From Chloroflexota bacterium (lineage in GTDB: Bacteria > Chloroflexota > Anaerolineae > JAADDB01), in NCBI GenBank assembly GCA_013154135.1, contig JAADDB010000054.1, forward strand, positions 1 to 28,941: a DNA stretch of 28,941 nt, written 5' to 3'. Each line of letters begins with the position of its first letter. Position 1 is the stretch's first letter. The notes under the pieces are model-generated. The model had not been told where the DNA came from and searched no databases. It saw nothing but the letters and a program-made list of their open reading frames with translations. A program made the translations under genes and the position numbers. Below are positions 1 through 8,584 of this stretch, in pieces.

Positions 1-104
1 AGATAGGCGATTTCTCGGTCATGAAAGCTATCGCCAGGTGAAAGTACTCTATCCAGGTTGTACTGGGCCTTGAAAAGGGGCGCTATGGCCTTCCGCAAGT
101 GTCC

Positions 105-133
105 AAAAAAGGGCGTTTTTCGTGCTTCGCCCG
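105..133 (-). terminator. Probable intrinsic terminator of the maf operon
   Basis: Read on the minus strand, GGGCG (132-128) pairs with CGCCC (115-111) across a 12-nt A-rich loop and is followed directly by six T residues (110-105). It lies about 100 nt past the maf stop codon. The stem has only 5 bp, so strength is uncertain, but the T tract is in the right place for a minus-strand transcript. Confidence 0.5.
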
Positions 134-153
134 CTGATTGCGCAAAATCTAGG

Positions 154-188
154 TTAATCGTTAATCGTCAATCGTTACTCCTTACTCC
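154..188 (+). repeat. Heptanucleotide array, five units
   Basis: Five consecutive 7-nt units are visible: TTAATCG, TTAATCG, TCAATCG, TTACTCC, TTACTCC. It is the longest copy of a repeat family that recurs at 14677-14704 and, inverted, at 28853-28880, with shorter copies at 20875-20888 and 22820-22840. Unit classes (xxAATCG then TTACTCx) keep the same order in the three longest copies, while unit number varies. Confidence 0.8.
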
Positions 189-232
189 ATGCCCCGTCCG
201 CCGCCAAGGCGCTATTGGATTTTGCCCGTCCA

Positions 233-880
233 TCAGCCTTCCCCCAAAAGACAACAGTGACCGAAGAAGTGCCGGCACGCGCGTGTCGGATCCTCCGGCA
301 GTGGGATTCCCACGTCGGCCAGCAAGGGCAGGAGCCGGGCCACGGGCAACCCCATCACCGTTGCCATGCACCCCTCAATCCGGGCCACCGGCGCGAAATC
401 CTCATCCTGAATGGCATACGCACCGGCCTTGTCCAAAGCCTTCCCGCTTTCCACAAACGCGTCAATCGCCGCGTCCGAATAGTCACGCATGCGCACCCGG
501 GCCGCGTCCACCAGACTGGACGCCCGCGGAGTATGCCGGGCGTCGAGCAAGGTAAGACCGGTGTACACCGTGTGCCAACGGCCTCGCAGGGCCCGCAACA
601 TGGCTCGGGCTTCCTGGGGATCCTTGGGCTTGCCCAGCACCTGGCCGTCCAACACCACCAACGTATCCGCGGCCAGGATGACACCTTCCTCCTCCCGGGC
701 GACCGCGTACGCCTTGGCCCAGCTGAGGCGCAAGGCCAACAAATCCGGGCGTTCCCCGGGATATGGGCGTTCGTCCACGTGGGCAGGACGCACGCGGAAG
801 GGAATGCCCAGAAGCCGGAGGAACGCCTGCCGTCTGGGAGACGCGGATGCCAGAATCAAGGTGGGCGTTTCTGTGGTCAT
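233..880 (-). CDS. maf: Maf-like nucleoside triphosphate pyrophosphatase
   Basis: Maf proteins hydrolyse non-canonical or modified nucleoside triphosphates to monophosphates in the cytoplasm and are linked to division arrest. The 215-aa length is typical. The N-terminal signature LASASPRR is at residues 10-17, the conserved AADTLV with Asp72 follows, and GKP is near residues 83-85. The ATG at 880 overlaps the stop codon of the upstream CPBP protease in an ATGA, so translation is probably coupled. It is the last gene of a three-gene minus-strand operon and precedes a likely terminator. The family is clear; the exact substrate (dTTP/UTP type or m7GTP type) cannot be decided from the residues inspected. 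Confidence 0.93.
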   Translation of the reverse strand: MTTETPTLILASASPRRQAFLRLLGIPFRVRPAHVDERPYPGERPDLLALRLSWAKAYAVAREEEGVILAADTLVVLDGQVLGKPKDPQEARAMLRALRGRWHTVYTGLTLLDARHTPRASSLVDAARVRMRDYSDAAIDAFVESGKALDKAGAYAIQDEDFAPVARIEGCMATVMGLPVARLLPLLADVGIPLPEDPTRACRHFFGHCCLLGEG

Positions 881-1854
881 GGCGTCAAATTGGGCGCGTA
901 GATGGCCAGCAACACGACCAGGGTGTTGTACGCCGCGTGGGTCAAGATGGCAGCCGTCGTGTTCGTCCGGTTGCGCACAATGCCCAACACCAATCCCAGC
1001 AGGAAGATGAGCAAAAGGGCCGGGGTCATCGCGTACTGGACGTGGATGCCGGCAAAGAGGAAGCTGGTGATCAACAGGCCAAAGCGGGGTTGCAGCGCTC
1101 CCCGGAAGACCAACTCCTCACTGATCCCCGCGGCCAAGCCGATGAACAACGCGCCCCAGAGGTTGAAGAACTCGCCCAACAAAGTCTTGGACAACTGGTC
1201 CACCTCCTTGAGGGACTCGGGGGAAAGGGCCATCCACAGGGCCCCCACCACCATCTGCAAGGCCACCAGGAACAGAGTGGCCACCACTGCAACCTTCACC
1301 TCCCGCCTGCCGGGCCAGACCAACCCCAAGCGACGGCACGCTTCCTTGAAGGACCGCTGGATGCCCACTCCTACCCCCACGAAAGCCAATAGGACAAACG
1401 CGACGGCCTGGCCCACCAACTCGGACGCGGTGAGAAGGGGCTGGTCCAAGTTCTCCAGGAGCTGCAACAAGGGCACCTGGCTCATGGTCCCTCCCAGAGC
1501 GTAGGCCGCCAGAGTCAGCGCGTACGTGTGGACCGGGTCCCCCGGTCGGATGCGCATGAAGCGGGCGAGGACCCACTGCACCGGAGGCAAGAGCAACAAG
1601 AGGGCCACGATCCCCGTCACCACCAGGACCTTCCCCATGTAATGGAGATCCTGGGCGGTCAGAGTTCCCAATTGGGGAACAGAAAGGGGCGATTGTGCGG
1701 GGAAGAACAAGAGAGCCAACCCCGCCAACAGGAACAACAGGTCGCTCATCACCAGCAAAAAGTAGAGAAGCCAGCTCAGCGGGCGACTTTTGCGTCCCAG
1801 CTGAGCGATGAACATGAGAACCACCGCGGGAAACAAGCTCAAAAAGGTGATCAT
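877..1854 (-). CDS. CPBP family intramembrane metalloprotease
   Basis: A 325-aa polytopic membrane protein of the CPBP (Abi/CAAX-type) family. The C-terminal third carries the family motifs: EELVFRG with Glu246, Glu247 and Arg251, a His in FAGIHVQ (His271), and HAAYN with His306 and Asn310. These form the presumed metal site inside the membrane. About eight hydrophobic segments precede or surround them. The start at 1854 is chosen because AGGAGG lies 9 nt upstream and the ATG overlaps the preceding stop as ATGA; a longer reading to 2088 would run inside the upstream gene. Members act in protein processing, bacteriocin immunity or abortive infection in various bacteria; the substrate here is unknown. 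Confidence 0.88.
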   Translation of the reverse strand: MITFLSLFPAVVLMFIAQLGRKSRPLSWLLYFLLVMSDLLFLLAGLALLFFPAQSPLSVPQLGTLTAQDLHYMGKVLVVTGIVALLLLLPPVQWVLARFMRIRPGDPVHTYALTLAAYALGGTMSQVPLLQLLENLDQPLLTASELVGQAVAFVLLAFVGVGVGIQRSFKEACRRLGLVWPGRREVKVAVVATLFLVALQMVVGALWMALSPESLKEVDQLSKTLLGEFFNLWGALFIGLAAGISEELVFRGALQPRFGLLITSFLFAGIHVQYAMTPALLLIFLLGLVLGIVRNRTNTTAAILTHAAYNTLVVLLAIYAPNLTP

Positions 1855-3356
1855 GAATGCGTTCCTCCTGCTCGATTCTCTTCGGGCCGCCACCGGCGCA
1901 GGGCTTGCTCCACCGATGGGGGAAGATGACCGTGTGAGGCCTGCTGCAAGAAGGACAGGATCTTCTGTACCGGGATGCCTTGTGCATGAGCCCGGTTCAA
2001 CCCCTCCTTGCTGATGCGGTACACATAATGCGGCGTACTCCGCTCCCACGTGGTGAATCGGGTGACCCGAAAGTGGTCCCCTGCCCACGCGTTCAGAGGA
2101 AGGTGTACCCGGAAATCCTCGGTCACCCGTAGGGGAGGATGGCCGGAAGGACGGGGCTCACTTCGGCGGCGCAGCCAGCGATACCCCGCCTCGCTCAGGG
2201 CGAACCGGGTACCGTCCGGGGAGAGGTAGACGGCATCCAGCCAGAAAAGAGGGCCGGTGATGTAAAAGCGGATCAGCGCGCCCTCCACCGCGTCCCAGTG
2301 CTCCTCCCCTCGCAACATCCCCTCCTCCCCCGGACGACGGATGAGCCATGTGTCGTAATGCCCGTGCCAGCGCAGGAAATCGGGATCCCACTCCCGCATG
2401 AACTGGACCCACGCGTCTATAGGATACCACACATCCGGCTTTAGCGAGCGCCAATAGGAGAGGAACCGTTCGCGAACCCCGCGCGGGTGCCTATCCCAAT
2501 CCCCCTGCACGCATTCCAGGGAGGGGACATGGCACACGTCGAGCCAGCGGGGGCTCTCCACCCACGCGCGCCAGAGGGTCAGACGCTGATACGCGGGTGA
2601 GGCCTTAAGCCAGCGGTTCAGCGAACGCGCGCGGATGCGCAACTCCCCCCCTTCCTGGTGCACGTGACCCAAGGCTCGGGCATGGTGGAAGAGGAGGGAG
2701 ACCCGGGGCGGGGGATGTAACAATTCGGTGGGGGAAAGGGGCACGTGGAACTTCTGCCCCACCTGGGCCAACGCCCCGCGCAGGGGTCGGCCTTCCCAGT
2801 CCACCTGAAGGCCCTCGTTGAAAATGTGGGCGATGAGCACCACCAAATCGTTCAAAAACGTGTTCCACGTGCGCCGGACAGACTCGGGTGCGGATACGGG
2901 CTCGGGCAGGGGTAAAGTCTCATCCACCGGGGGGAGGAGCAACTGCAACTCCGGCGGGATGTACACCACCTCGATCAGGGTGCCGTGCACTTTCCGCAAG
3001 GCCCGGAATATGAGCCCATGGTAGAGGAGCTCCTCGGCCGGGCTTTGGGGCCGCCGCCAAGGACGTTCGCGGCGCAGTGCTTCGGGGCCCAGCTCGCGCA
3101 CGGGACCAAAGCGACGGACAAAGGAAGCCCAAGGGAAGGGGTAGGCCGCCCGCTGGACACGGGCCAGCGCGTCCAGGGCTTGGGGCGACAACGCGTCCAA
3201 AACCCGCCGGAGCTCCTGTGCGTCCAGCAGATGGCCGGCAATGGACGCGGCCGCATCCTCGGGCGATAGGCCTATCACCCGAACTCCCAGGTTCTGGGCT
3301 ATGCCCTCCAAGATGAGGGGAGAATACTCGGCTAAACTGTGCTTCAGACTCCGCAT
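1851..3356 (-). CDS. Helicase-associated-type DNA-binding protein, no motor domain
   Basis: A 501-aa soluble protein. The N-terminal 170 residues, including the segment LDALSPQALDALARVQ, resemble the winged-helix-like part of proteins grouped with the XPB/Ssl2 N-terminal or Helicase_C_3 domain families. The C-terminal stretch VPVQKILSFLQQ...LPPSVEQALRRW resembles the end of that domain. No Walker A, DEAD/DEAH or other helicase motor motif is present, so it is a stand-alone accessory domain rather than a helicase. The assignment rests on remembered patterns and is moderate. It is the first gene of the operon with CPBP protease and maf. The ribosome-binding site before 3356 is weak; a minus-strand -10 box lies about 100 nt upstream. 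Confidence 0.55.
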   Translation of the reverse strand: MRSLKHSLAEYSPLILEGIAQNLGVRVIGLSPEDAAASIAGHLLDAQELRRVLDALSPQALDALARVQRAAYPFPWASFVRRFGPVRELGPEALRRERPWRRPQSPAEELLYHGLIFRALRKVHGTLIEVVYIPPELQLLLPPVDETLPLPEPVSAPESVRRTWNTFLNDLVVLIAHIFNEGLQVDWEGRPLRGALAQVGQKFHVPLSPTELLHPPPRVSLLFHHARALGHVHQEGGELRIRARSLNRWLKASPAYQRLTLWRAWVESPRWLDVCHVPSLECVQGDWDRHPRGVRERFLSYWRSLKPDVWYPIDAWVQFMREWDPDFLRWHGHYDTWLIRRPGEEGMLRGEEHWDAVEGALIRFYITGPLFWLDAVYLSPDGTRFALSEAGYRWLRRRSEPRPSGHPPLRVTEDFRVHLPLNAWAGDHFRVTRFTTWERSTPHYVYRISKEGLNRAHAQGIPVQKILSFLQQASHGHLPPSVEQALRRWRPEENRAGGTHS

Positions 3357-3458
3357 GATGTGCGCTCAACAACCCCCGGACAAGAACAACGGGCTCTTTT
3401 CCCAAACCACTCCGGCTCGACCGGACCCCCATGGACGGGAAAGCGACTCAGTCCCTCC

Positions 3459-3464
3459 ATTATA
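3459..3464 (-). promoter_or_regulatory. Minus-strand -10 box (TATAAT)
   Basis: A perfect TATAAT is present on the minus strand about 100 nt before the helicase-like gene. No good -35 element sits 16-18 bp upstream, so the call rests on the -10 and its position. Confidence 0.45.
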
Positions 3465-3489
3465 CATCTCCTCGCGCGTCCGTCTGGGT

Positions 3490-3519
3490 TTGTCGTCCCC
3501 TCTCTCATGTGGATATAAT
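3490..3519 (+). promoter_or_regulatory. Plus-strand promoter for the YkvA-type gene
   Basis: TTGTCG (3490-3495) and a perfect TATAAT (3514-3519) are separated by 18 bp. This would give a leader of roughly 110 nt before the ATG at 3639. Confidence 0.5.
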
Positions 3520-3638
3520 GGACAGGGCAGGGGTTTGGGGGCAGGCGGGCTTTCCTCTCCTGCCACACCCAACACCACCCTCCCCAGAGGGGACATCAAC
3601 AGGCCCGTTGGCCACACGCTTTACGTTGGAGGAAGACG

Positions 3639-3983
3639 ATGAATGTGCGATTACCTCGCTGGATGCAATATCGAGTCCTGCGCACCGCGTGGGAGGATGC
3701 CCGGGTGGTCTGGCGTCTCCTTCAGGACACCCGCATCCCCCTGTGGATGAAAGTCCTCTTCCCCGCGGCCGGGGCTGCGTACCTCTTCTTTCCCCTGGAC
3801 TTCTTGCCGGACATTGTGCCCATCCTCGGCGAAGTGGATGACGTGATGCTCCTGCTCCTGCTCATGCGCCTGTTCATCTCCCTGAGTCCGGAAGAGGTGG
3901 TCCAGGAAGTGCGTGCTCACCTGCGCGGGGAAATCCCGCCCAAAGCCAAGGTCATCGACGGCACATACCGGGTGGTGGAATAA
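3639..3983 (+). CDS. YkvA/DUF1232 family small membrane protein
   Basis: A 114-aa protein matching the YkvA (DUF1232) family. The core is PLWMKVLFPAAGAAYLF followed by the hallmark FFPLDFLPDIVPILGEVDDV at residues 50-69, whose PxDxxPD...G..DD pattern defines the family. Two hydrophobic segments (about 38-52 and 66-82) flank that motif. GGAGG lies a few bases upstream of the ATG. Function of the family is not established; members are small membrane proteins found widely in bacteria. The gene converges on rimO with only 8 nt between stop codons and no visible terminator, so the two transcripts probably overlap. Confidence 0.88.
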   Translation: MNVRLPRWMQYRVLRTAWEDARVVWRLLQDTRIPLWMKVLFPAAGAAYLFFPLDFLPDIVPILGEVDDVMLLLLLMRLFISLSPEEVVQEVRAHLRGEIPPKAKVIDGTYRVVE

Positions 3984-3991
3984 CCACCCCC

Positions 3992-5389
3992 TCACTCCTC
4001 ATCCCCCACGGGGCGGGCGAGCAAATCGTAAGGCCACGCGTGCACCACCTTCACTTGATGGAATTGCCCCACTTCCAAGGGGCCGGGGACGATGACGTAC
4101 CCGTCGATGTCCGGCGCTTCCCGGTAGGAGCGGGCCAGGGTGAAAAGGTCCCCGGGCGGCGGCTCCTCCAGGAATTCGGCCGCCTCGTCCCGGGTGATGA
4201 CCTGTTCGGCCAACACGTCCAACACCCGCCCCACCTGCGCTTGATTTCGCTCCAGGGAGATGGCCTGTTGAAGGGCCATCAGCCGATGCCAGCGCTCCTC
4301 CTTCACCTCCTCCGGCACCTGGTCCGGCAGAGCCGCGGCGGGTGTGCCCGGTTCAGGGGAAAAGGTGAAGGCCCCCACTTTGTCAAAACGCATGGACTCC
4401 ACAAAGGCCAGCAAGTTCGCGAACTCCTCCTCCGTCTCCCCCGGATAGCCGACGATGAACGTGGTGCGCAGGGCCACGTCGGGCATGGCCTGTCGTAACC
4501 TCTCCACCATCCGCACCACCATGTCCACGTTGCTGGGCCGGCGCATGCGACGCAAAGTCCGAGGATCCCCATGTTGAAGGGGAATGTCCAGGTAGTGGAC
4601 GATTTGGGGATGGCTCGCCATGACCTCCATGAGCCGGTCCGTCACGTGGCCTGGATACGCGTACATAAGCCGCAACCACACCAGGTCCGGGTTCCGCCGG
4701 ACGATCGCGTGCATCAGGCGAGGCAGCGCATCGGGTTCCCCCCAATCCCGCCCGTAGTCCGTGGTATCCTGCGCGACCAACACCAGCTCCCGGGCTCCGC
4801 CTTGCACCAGGTGTTGACTTTCCTCGACCACCTGGGCAAAGGGACGACTGCGCAGTTTGCCCTTGAAGGAGGGAATGGTGCAGAAGGCGCAGGCCGCGTT
4901 ACAGCCGTCCGCGATCTTCAGGTACGCGGTGGGTCCCACGCGCGGGGCCCGAGCCGTGGGATACGGGGCCCGCGGAGGCCCCAGGAAGCGCACGACTCCA
5001 TCGGCTTCCCGACCGGCTTGCTGGACCCGCCGCACCAGGGGGAGGATATCCGCCCAGCGCAGGGTGCCCAAAAGCCCGTCCACCTGGGGCACTCGGTCTT
5101 GCACCTCATCGGGCGCCCGCTCCACCAGACACCCCGCGGCGATGAGGATCTGGTCCGGTCGCTTGTGTGCGCCCAGGGACTGAAGGTAGGCGATGGATTC
5201 CTCCTTGGCCGCCTGGAGAAAGCCACACGTGTTGACGATGAGAACGTGGGCTTCTTCCGGGTTCGCGGTGGCCGTGTACCCCGCCTGCTCCAGGAGCACG
5301 GCCATCCCTTCGCTGTCCACCGTGTTTTTGGGACATCCCAAGGAGAGGATGTAGTAGGAGTCCGGAGGGTGTTTTCTGTGCTTCGTCAT
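3992..5389 (-). CDS. rimO: Ribosomal protein uS12 methylthiotransferase RimO
   Basis: RimO is a radical-SAM enzyme with two iron-sulfur clusters that adds a methylthio group to an aspartate of ribosomal protein S12. In this 465-aa protein the UPF0004 domain supplies Cys19 (SLGCPKN), Cys55 (NTCGF) and Cys87 (AAGCL). The radical-SAM CxxxCxxC is Cys163, Cys167, Cys170 (DGCNAACAFC). The C-terminal 70 residues form the TRAM domain, ending in the family-like VVHAWPYDLLARP. The start at 5389 forms an ATGA overlap with the upstream rodZ-like stop and lies 10 residues before the conserved YYILSLGCPKN; a longer reading to 5563 would only overlap rodZ. A rodZ-rimO order is common in bacteria. Confidence 0.95.
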   Translation of the reverse strand: MTKHRKHPPDSYYILSLGCPKNTVDSEGMAVLLEQAGYTATANPEEAHVLIVNTCGFLQAAKEESIAYLQSLGAHKRPDQILIAAGCLVERAPDEVQDRVPQVDGLLGTLRWADILPLVRRVQQAGREADGVVRFLGPPRAPYPTARAPRVGPTAYLKIADGCNAACAFCTIPSFKGKLRSRPFAQVVEESQHLVQGGARELVLVAQDTTDYGRDWGEPDALPRLMHAIVRRNPDLVWLRLMYAYPGHVTDRLMEVMASHPQIVHYLDIPLQHGDPRTLRRMRRPSNVDMVVRMVERLRQAMPDVALRTTFIVGYPGETEEEFANLLAFVESMRFDKVGAFTFSPEPGTPAAALPDQVPEEVKEERWHRLMALQQAISLERNQAQVGRVLDVLAEQVITRDEAAEFLEEPPPGDLFTLARSYREAPDIDGYVIVPGPLEVGQFHQVKVVHAWPYDLLARPVGDEE

Positions 5390-6336
5390 GACATGGTCGG
5401 CGTGGGTGTGGGCGTAACCCGGATGATCTCGTTGTCCTGCACGTAGAAGATCCAATGTTGGACTTCTCCCCGCCTGCCGAGCACGCCCAAATCCTCTCCG
5501 TTGAGGAACATGTGGACGCCGCCCGCGTTGCCGGTGCGGATTTCCACCCGTTTTCCTTCCCATTCCAGGGTGGTCTGAGGTTCTACCAACCCCACCTTCA
5601 TCACCCGCCCGTCCACCAGGACCCGGAGCCAGGTCCGGTCGGTGATCTCCAAGCGCACGTGGACCTTATCCACTTTCGCCACCGGTGAGGGCTGGACGGT
5701 GGACGTGGGCCGCGGGGTCGCGGTGTGCGTCGGTGTGACCTGCGGACGCGATGTGGGACGCGGGGTGGCGGTGAAGGTGGGTGTGGGCTGCGGCAAAGGC
5801 GTGGGGGAGATGACCGCGGGCGCGTGGGTCGGCGGAGGCAACGTCCAGGTGGGGGAAGGGACGACCGTGGGCGGGGCCGTGGGCGTCGACCGGGGTCCCG
5901 CGAAGCCCCATCCCCAGGGCACATACCCCTGGAGCCAAAGCCAATAAAAGCCCACACCCGCGAGCGCCAGGAGGAGGATAACCCAGAACACCCGGGCCCA
6001 ACGCATCCCCACAGGACGGCCCAAGTCCATGTCCAACACATGGGGCCCGTGCTCGCGGGAAGGCCGTTGCAACGGCTCGGCCAGGGGGGAAGGATAGACA
6101 CTTTCCAAACGCTCGAGAAGGGGTTGGGGATCCAGGCCCAGATACCGGGCATAGCTGCGGAGGAATCCCCGGGCCACCACCCGATTGGGGAGTGCATCGA
6201 AATCCCCGGCTTCCATCGCGGCCAAGTACTTCAGGCGGATGCGTGTGTCCGCCTCGGCCTGTTCCAAGGAAATGTCCTGCCGCTCTCGAGCTGCTTGTAA
6301 CTGCTGCCCGATTTCTAGAAGATCGTGCTCCGCCAT
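5386..6336 (-). CDS. rodZ: RodZ-like HTH membrane protein with DUF4115 domain
   Basis: A 316-aa single-pass protein in the RodZ order. An N-terminal Xre/HTH_25 domain spans residues 6-70 (IGQQLQAARERQDISLEQAEADTRI, then GFLRSYARYLGLD). One membrane segment is at about 114-134. A Pro/Thr-rich linker covers 150-220, and a C-terminal DUF4115-like beta domain 224-305 contains DRTWLRVLVDG and a late VHMFLNGEDLG. RodZ links MreB to the envelope and helps set rod shape. No mreB is in the window, so the role is inferred from architecture. The start at 6336 has AGGGGC 7 nt upstream and matches the usual MAEHDLLEIGQQL beginning. It is first in an operon with rimO. Confidence 0.82.
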   Translation of the reverse strand: MAEHDLLEIGQQLQAARERQDISLEQAEADTRIRLKYLAAMEAGDFDALPNRVVARGFLRSYARYLGLDPQPLLERLESVYPSPLAEPLQRPSREHGPHVLDMDLGRPVGMRWARVFWVILLLALAGVGFYWLWLQGYVPWGWGFAGPRSTPTAPPTVVPSPTWTLPPPTHAPAVISPTPLPQPTPTFTATPRPTSRPQVTPTHTATPRPTSTVQPSPVAKVDKVHVRLEITDRTWLRVLVDGRVMKVGLVEPQTTLEWEGKRVEIRTGNAGGVHMFLNGEDLGVLGRRGEVQHWIFYVQDNEIIRVTPTPTPTMS

Positions 6337-6432
6337 ACAATGCCCCTGTTCACGTTGAATATCCCAAAAGCCGGTGGATCGGTCCCCCCAGTCGGACGGG
6401 AGTGTTAGGCTGATCCTGTGGATGGTGGTAGG

Positions 6433-6461
6433 ATTATGCCAGCCCCCCCATGGTTTGTCAA
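6433..6461 (-). promoter_or_regulatory. Near-consensus promoter of the rodZ-like/rimO operon
   Basis: On the minus strand TTGACA (6461-6456) is followed after exactly 17 bp by CATAAT (6438-6433). The match to a housekeeping sigma-70-type promoter is 11 of 12 bases. It lies about 100 nt upstream of the ATG at 6336. Confidence 0.75.
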
Positions 6462-6606
6462 GGGGTCTGGTGTGAGGTTCGCAGGGGCAGACGATTTGGA
6501 CCTTTCTCGCACGGAGTGAAAACGTCGGTGCCCTGCCAACCACCAAAAACCGTTCACCGGGAAGAAATCAACCGGAATATCTCGTTCATGCCTCTTTGGA
6601 GATCGT

Positions 6607-8538
6607 ATGCGAGGGTTGCGCTTTTGGAAATGGATGCTGGTCCTCTGGGCCATCTTGATCGGACTTGGAAACCTGACCCCCAGGGTCTATGCCCATCCCC
6701 TGCCGCCCATTCCGGGCGAATTTGTGATCCAGCGGAGCGGAACAGGGGCGGCGAGCGATTTGAGCCGTCTGGGGGGGACAAAGGTGGCCGAACTCCAGGC
6801 CCTCCAGGTGGAATTGTGGCGTTTTCCCCCACAAAACCAGGATGCCGTGCTCCAGGCCCTGGAGGCAGATCCAACCGTCCGCTGGATCGAACCCAACCGG
6901 TACATCCAGGTCCCCCAAGAAATCCCAAACATCCCCCCGGCCCCCGCGTATACCCCTTCGGACCCCTATTATGCTTCCTACGCGGCCCGCTACCTGGCTC
7001 CCCTGGGGGTGGAACAGGCGTGGGAGATCACCCGGGGGTCCAAGGACATCATCGTAGCGGTCGTGGACACGGGGGTGGACTGCGATCATCCGGATCTGCA
7101 GGGAGCATGTTGGGTCAACCGGGATGAGATACCGGGCAACGGCATCGACGACGACGGCAATGGGTACGTGGACGATGTGCACGGGTGGAACTTTGCCCTG
7201 GACACGCCCGACATCCAGGACGTGCACTACCACGGGACCCATGTGGCCGGCATCATCGGCGCCCGGGCCAACCGCGAAGGTATCATCGGCATCGCCCCCC
7301 AAACGACCCTCATGCCCATCGGGGTGTTCCAACCCCAGGGCATTGGCACATACTTCGACCTCATCCGGGCCATCCTCTACGCGGTGGACAACGGCGCGCA
7401 CGTGATCAACCTCAGCCTAGGGGCCACCAGTTATGGCCTGGGAGAAGCCGCGGCCGTCCGATACGCGGAAGAGCACCGGGTGACCGTCATCGCGGCCGCG
7501 GGGAACTTGGGGCTCAACCGCTACTTCTTCCCCGCAGCCCATCCCTCTGTCCTCGCGGTCGCGGCCCTGGACGTCCGGGGGAAGGTGGCGAGCTTCTCCA
7601 ATTACGGGGACTACATCGACGTAGCTGCTCCCGGTGTCTCCGTCATCTCCACCATCCCGGGCGGACGCTATGGCATGCTTTCCGGGACTTCCATGGCCGC
7701 CCCCCATGTTTCCGGCTTGGCCGCCCTGCTCCTCTCCCGGGATCCGAACCTCTCCCCCCTGGAAATTCGCTCCATCATCACGCGCACAGCCGACGACCAG
7801 GTCGGTCCCACGACGGTGGACACCCCCGGCTGGGACCCCCACTACGGGTACGGACGCATCAACGTGAGCAGAGCCGTCACCACCACCCACCCCACTTCTA
7901 CCCCACCACAACGCCCCTCCCTCGCGCCCGCACTCCCGTGGACCCCGACCTGTGTGGACCTCCTCCAGAACGGGGGATTCGAGCAAGGCTTCCAGGGCTG
8001 GGAAGCGCACAACGTCCACCTGGTCTCCTCCCCGGTGTACGAGGGGGAAACCGCGGCCCGCTTCTCCGACTCGGAGGCCGGATTCCTGCGCCAGGCCATA
8101 CAGGTCCCGGAGAAAATAAAACGTTTGTTCGATTACACCGCCCGTCAACAGGAAAACCGGACTTCCCCCCGGCTGCTGCGCTTGACCTTCTTCGCCGCGT
8201 TGCGCATCGAAACCCGGGACTACGGTTACGGGAGCAGGCCGGACTTCCCCTTTGATGATTGGCTGACCATTTCCCTGGAAAGAGGGGAAGAGCAGGTGAC
8301 CCTGCTGCGCGCGGGGAATTCCAGCGATAACGTGAACTACGGGCTGGCCTGGGATGAGGTGTTCGGGCTGCTGCCCCGGGAGCTCATCCCCCACGTGCTG
8401 GACCCCGGTTGGGCCCTCGTGGTCCGGACGGGGCAGGATGGGGATGGCAGTAACACCACCTTTACCCTCGACGCGTTCCGCGTCTGCGCGGTCATGGGAC
8501 GTCCCCGGAGCTATCACCCCTTCCTCCTGGCCCCCTGA
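6607..8538 (+). CDS. Secreted S8 subtilisin-like protease with C-terminal beta-sandwich
   Basis: A 643-aa exported serine protease. A signal peptide covers about residues 1-29. An I9-like prodomain follows (37-100, ending RWIEPNRYI). The catalytic domain has Asp154 in VVDTGVD, His209 in HGTHVAG, the oxyanion Asn300 in AAAGN and nucleophile Ser362 in GTSMAAPH. An insert at 177-190 rich in Asp (IDDDGNGYVDD) looks like a calcium-binding loop. After a short Pro/Thr linker near 428-451, a second domain begins with LLQNGGFEQGFQGWE, a carbohydrate-binding-module-like jelly-roll start, and runs to the end. There is no C-terminal anchor, so the mature enzyme is probably released. GGAG lies 7 nt upstream of the start. 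The adjacent convergent gene has a similar beta domain. Confidence 0.93.
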   Translation: MRGLRFWKWMLVLWAILIGLGNLTPRVYAHPLPPIPGEFVIQRSGTGAASDLSRLGGTKVAELQALQVELWRFPPQNQDAVLQALEADPTVRWIEPNRYIQVPQEIPNIPPAPAYTPSDPYYASYAARYLAPLGVEQAWEITRGSKDIIVAVVDTGVDCDHPDLQGACWVNRDEIPGNGIDDDGNGYVDDVHGWNFALDTPDIQDVHYHGTHVAGIIGARANREGIIGIAPQTTLMPIGVFQPQGIGTYFDLIRAILYAVDNGAHVINLSLGATSYGLGEAAAVRYAEEHRVTVIAAAGNLGLNRYFFPAAHPSVLAVAALDVRGKVASFSNYGDYIDVAAPGVSVISTIPGGRYGMLSGTSMAAPHVSGLAALLLSRDPNLSPLEIRSIITRTADDQVGPTTVDTPGWDPHYGYGRINVSRAVTTTHPTSTPPQRPSLAPALPWTPTCVDLLQNGGFEQGFQGWEAHNVHLVSSPVYEGETAARFSDSEAGFLRQAIQVPEKIKRLFDYTARQQENRTSPRLLRLTFFAALRIETRDYGYGSRPDFPFDDWLTISLERGEEQVTLLRAGNSSDNVNYGLAWDEVFGLLPRELIPHVLDPGWALVVRTGQDGDGSNTTFTLDAFRVCAVMGRPRSYHPFLLAP

Positions 8539-8542
8539 ACGC

Positions 8543-8571
8543 CCCCGAGGAGCCACCCCATGCGCTCGGGG
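8543..8571. terminator. Hairpin between convergent genes, possible terminator
   Basis: CCCCGAG (8543-8549) and CTCGGGG (8565-8571) form a 7-bp GC-rich stem with a 15-nt loop in the 46-nt gap between two convergent genes. The position fits a shared terminator, but no T tract follows on either strand, so it may act only as an RNA end protector or in factor-dependent termination. Confidence 0.35.
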
Positions 8572-8584
8572 CTAGGAAAAGGGC

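Larger units (their letters stand above)
1..232. other. Non-coding left margin
   Basis: No credible gene is seen here. The stretch lies downstream of maf (minus strand). It holds a likely minus-strand terminator at 105-133 and a heptanucleotide array at 154-188, both listed separately. Nothing else is recognised in the first 100 bases. Confidence 0.5.
3357..3638. other. Divergent intergenic control region
   Basis: This 282-nt gap separates the divergent helicase-like and YkvA genes. It contains a TATAAT on each strand (minus 3464-3459, plus 3514-3519), only about 50 bp apart. The leader of the plus-strand gene has two small possible hairpins: GGCAGG/CCTGCC around 3540-3564 and TCCCC-aga-GGGGA at 3581-3593. 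No ORF with gene character is seen. Confidence 0.5.

Noticed and set aside
1071..1292. Small cysteine/tryptophan-rich open frame
   Set aside because: It is a frame shadow of the CPBP protease gene on the same strand.
3509..3517. TGTGGATAT, one mismatch from a DnaA box
   Set aside because: It is a single isolated match overlapping a -10 element. No cluster of boxes or AT-rich unwinding region is present, so it is not an origin.
7417..8556. Long minus-strand open frame opposite the subtilase
   Set aside because: The subtilase has an intact catalytic triad. The antisense frame has no recognisable domain or ribosome-binding site.
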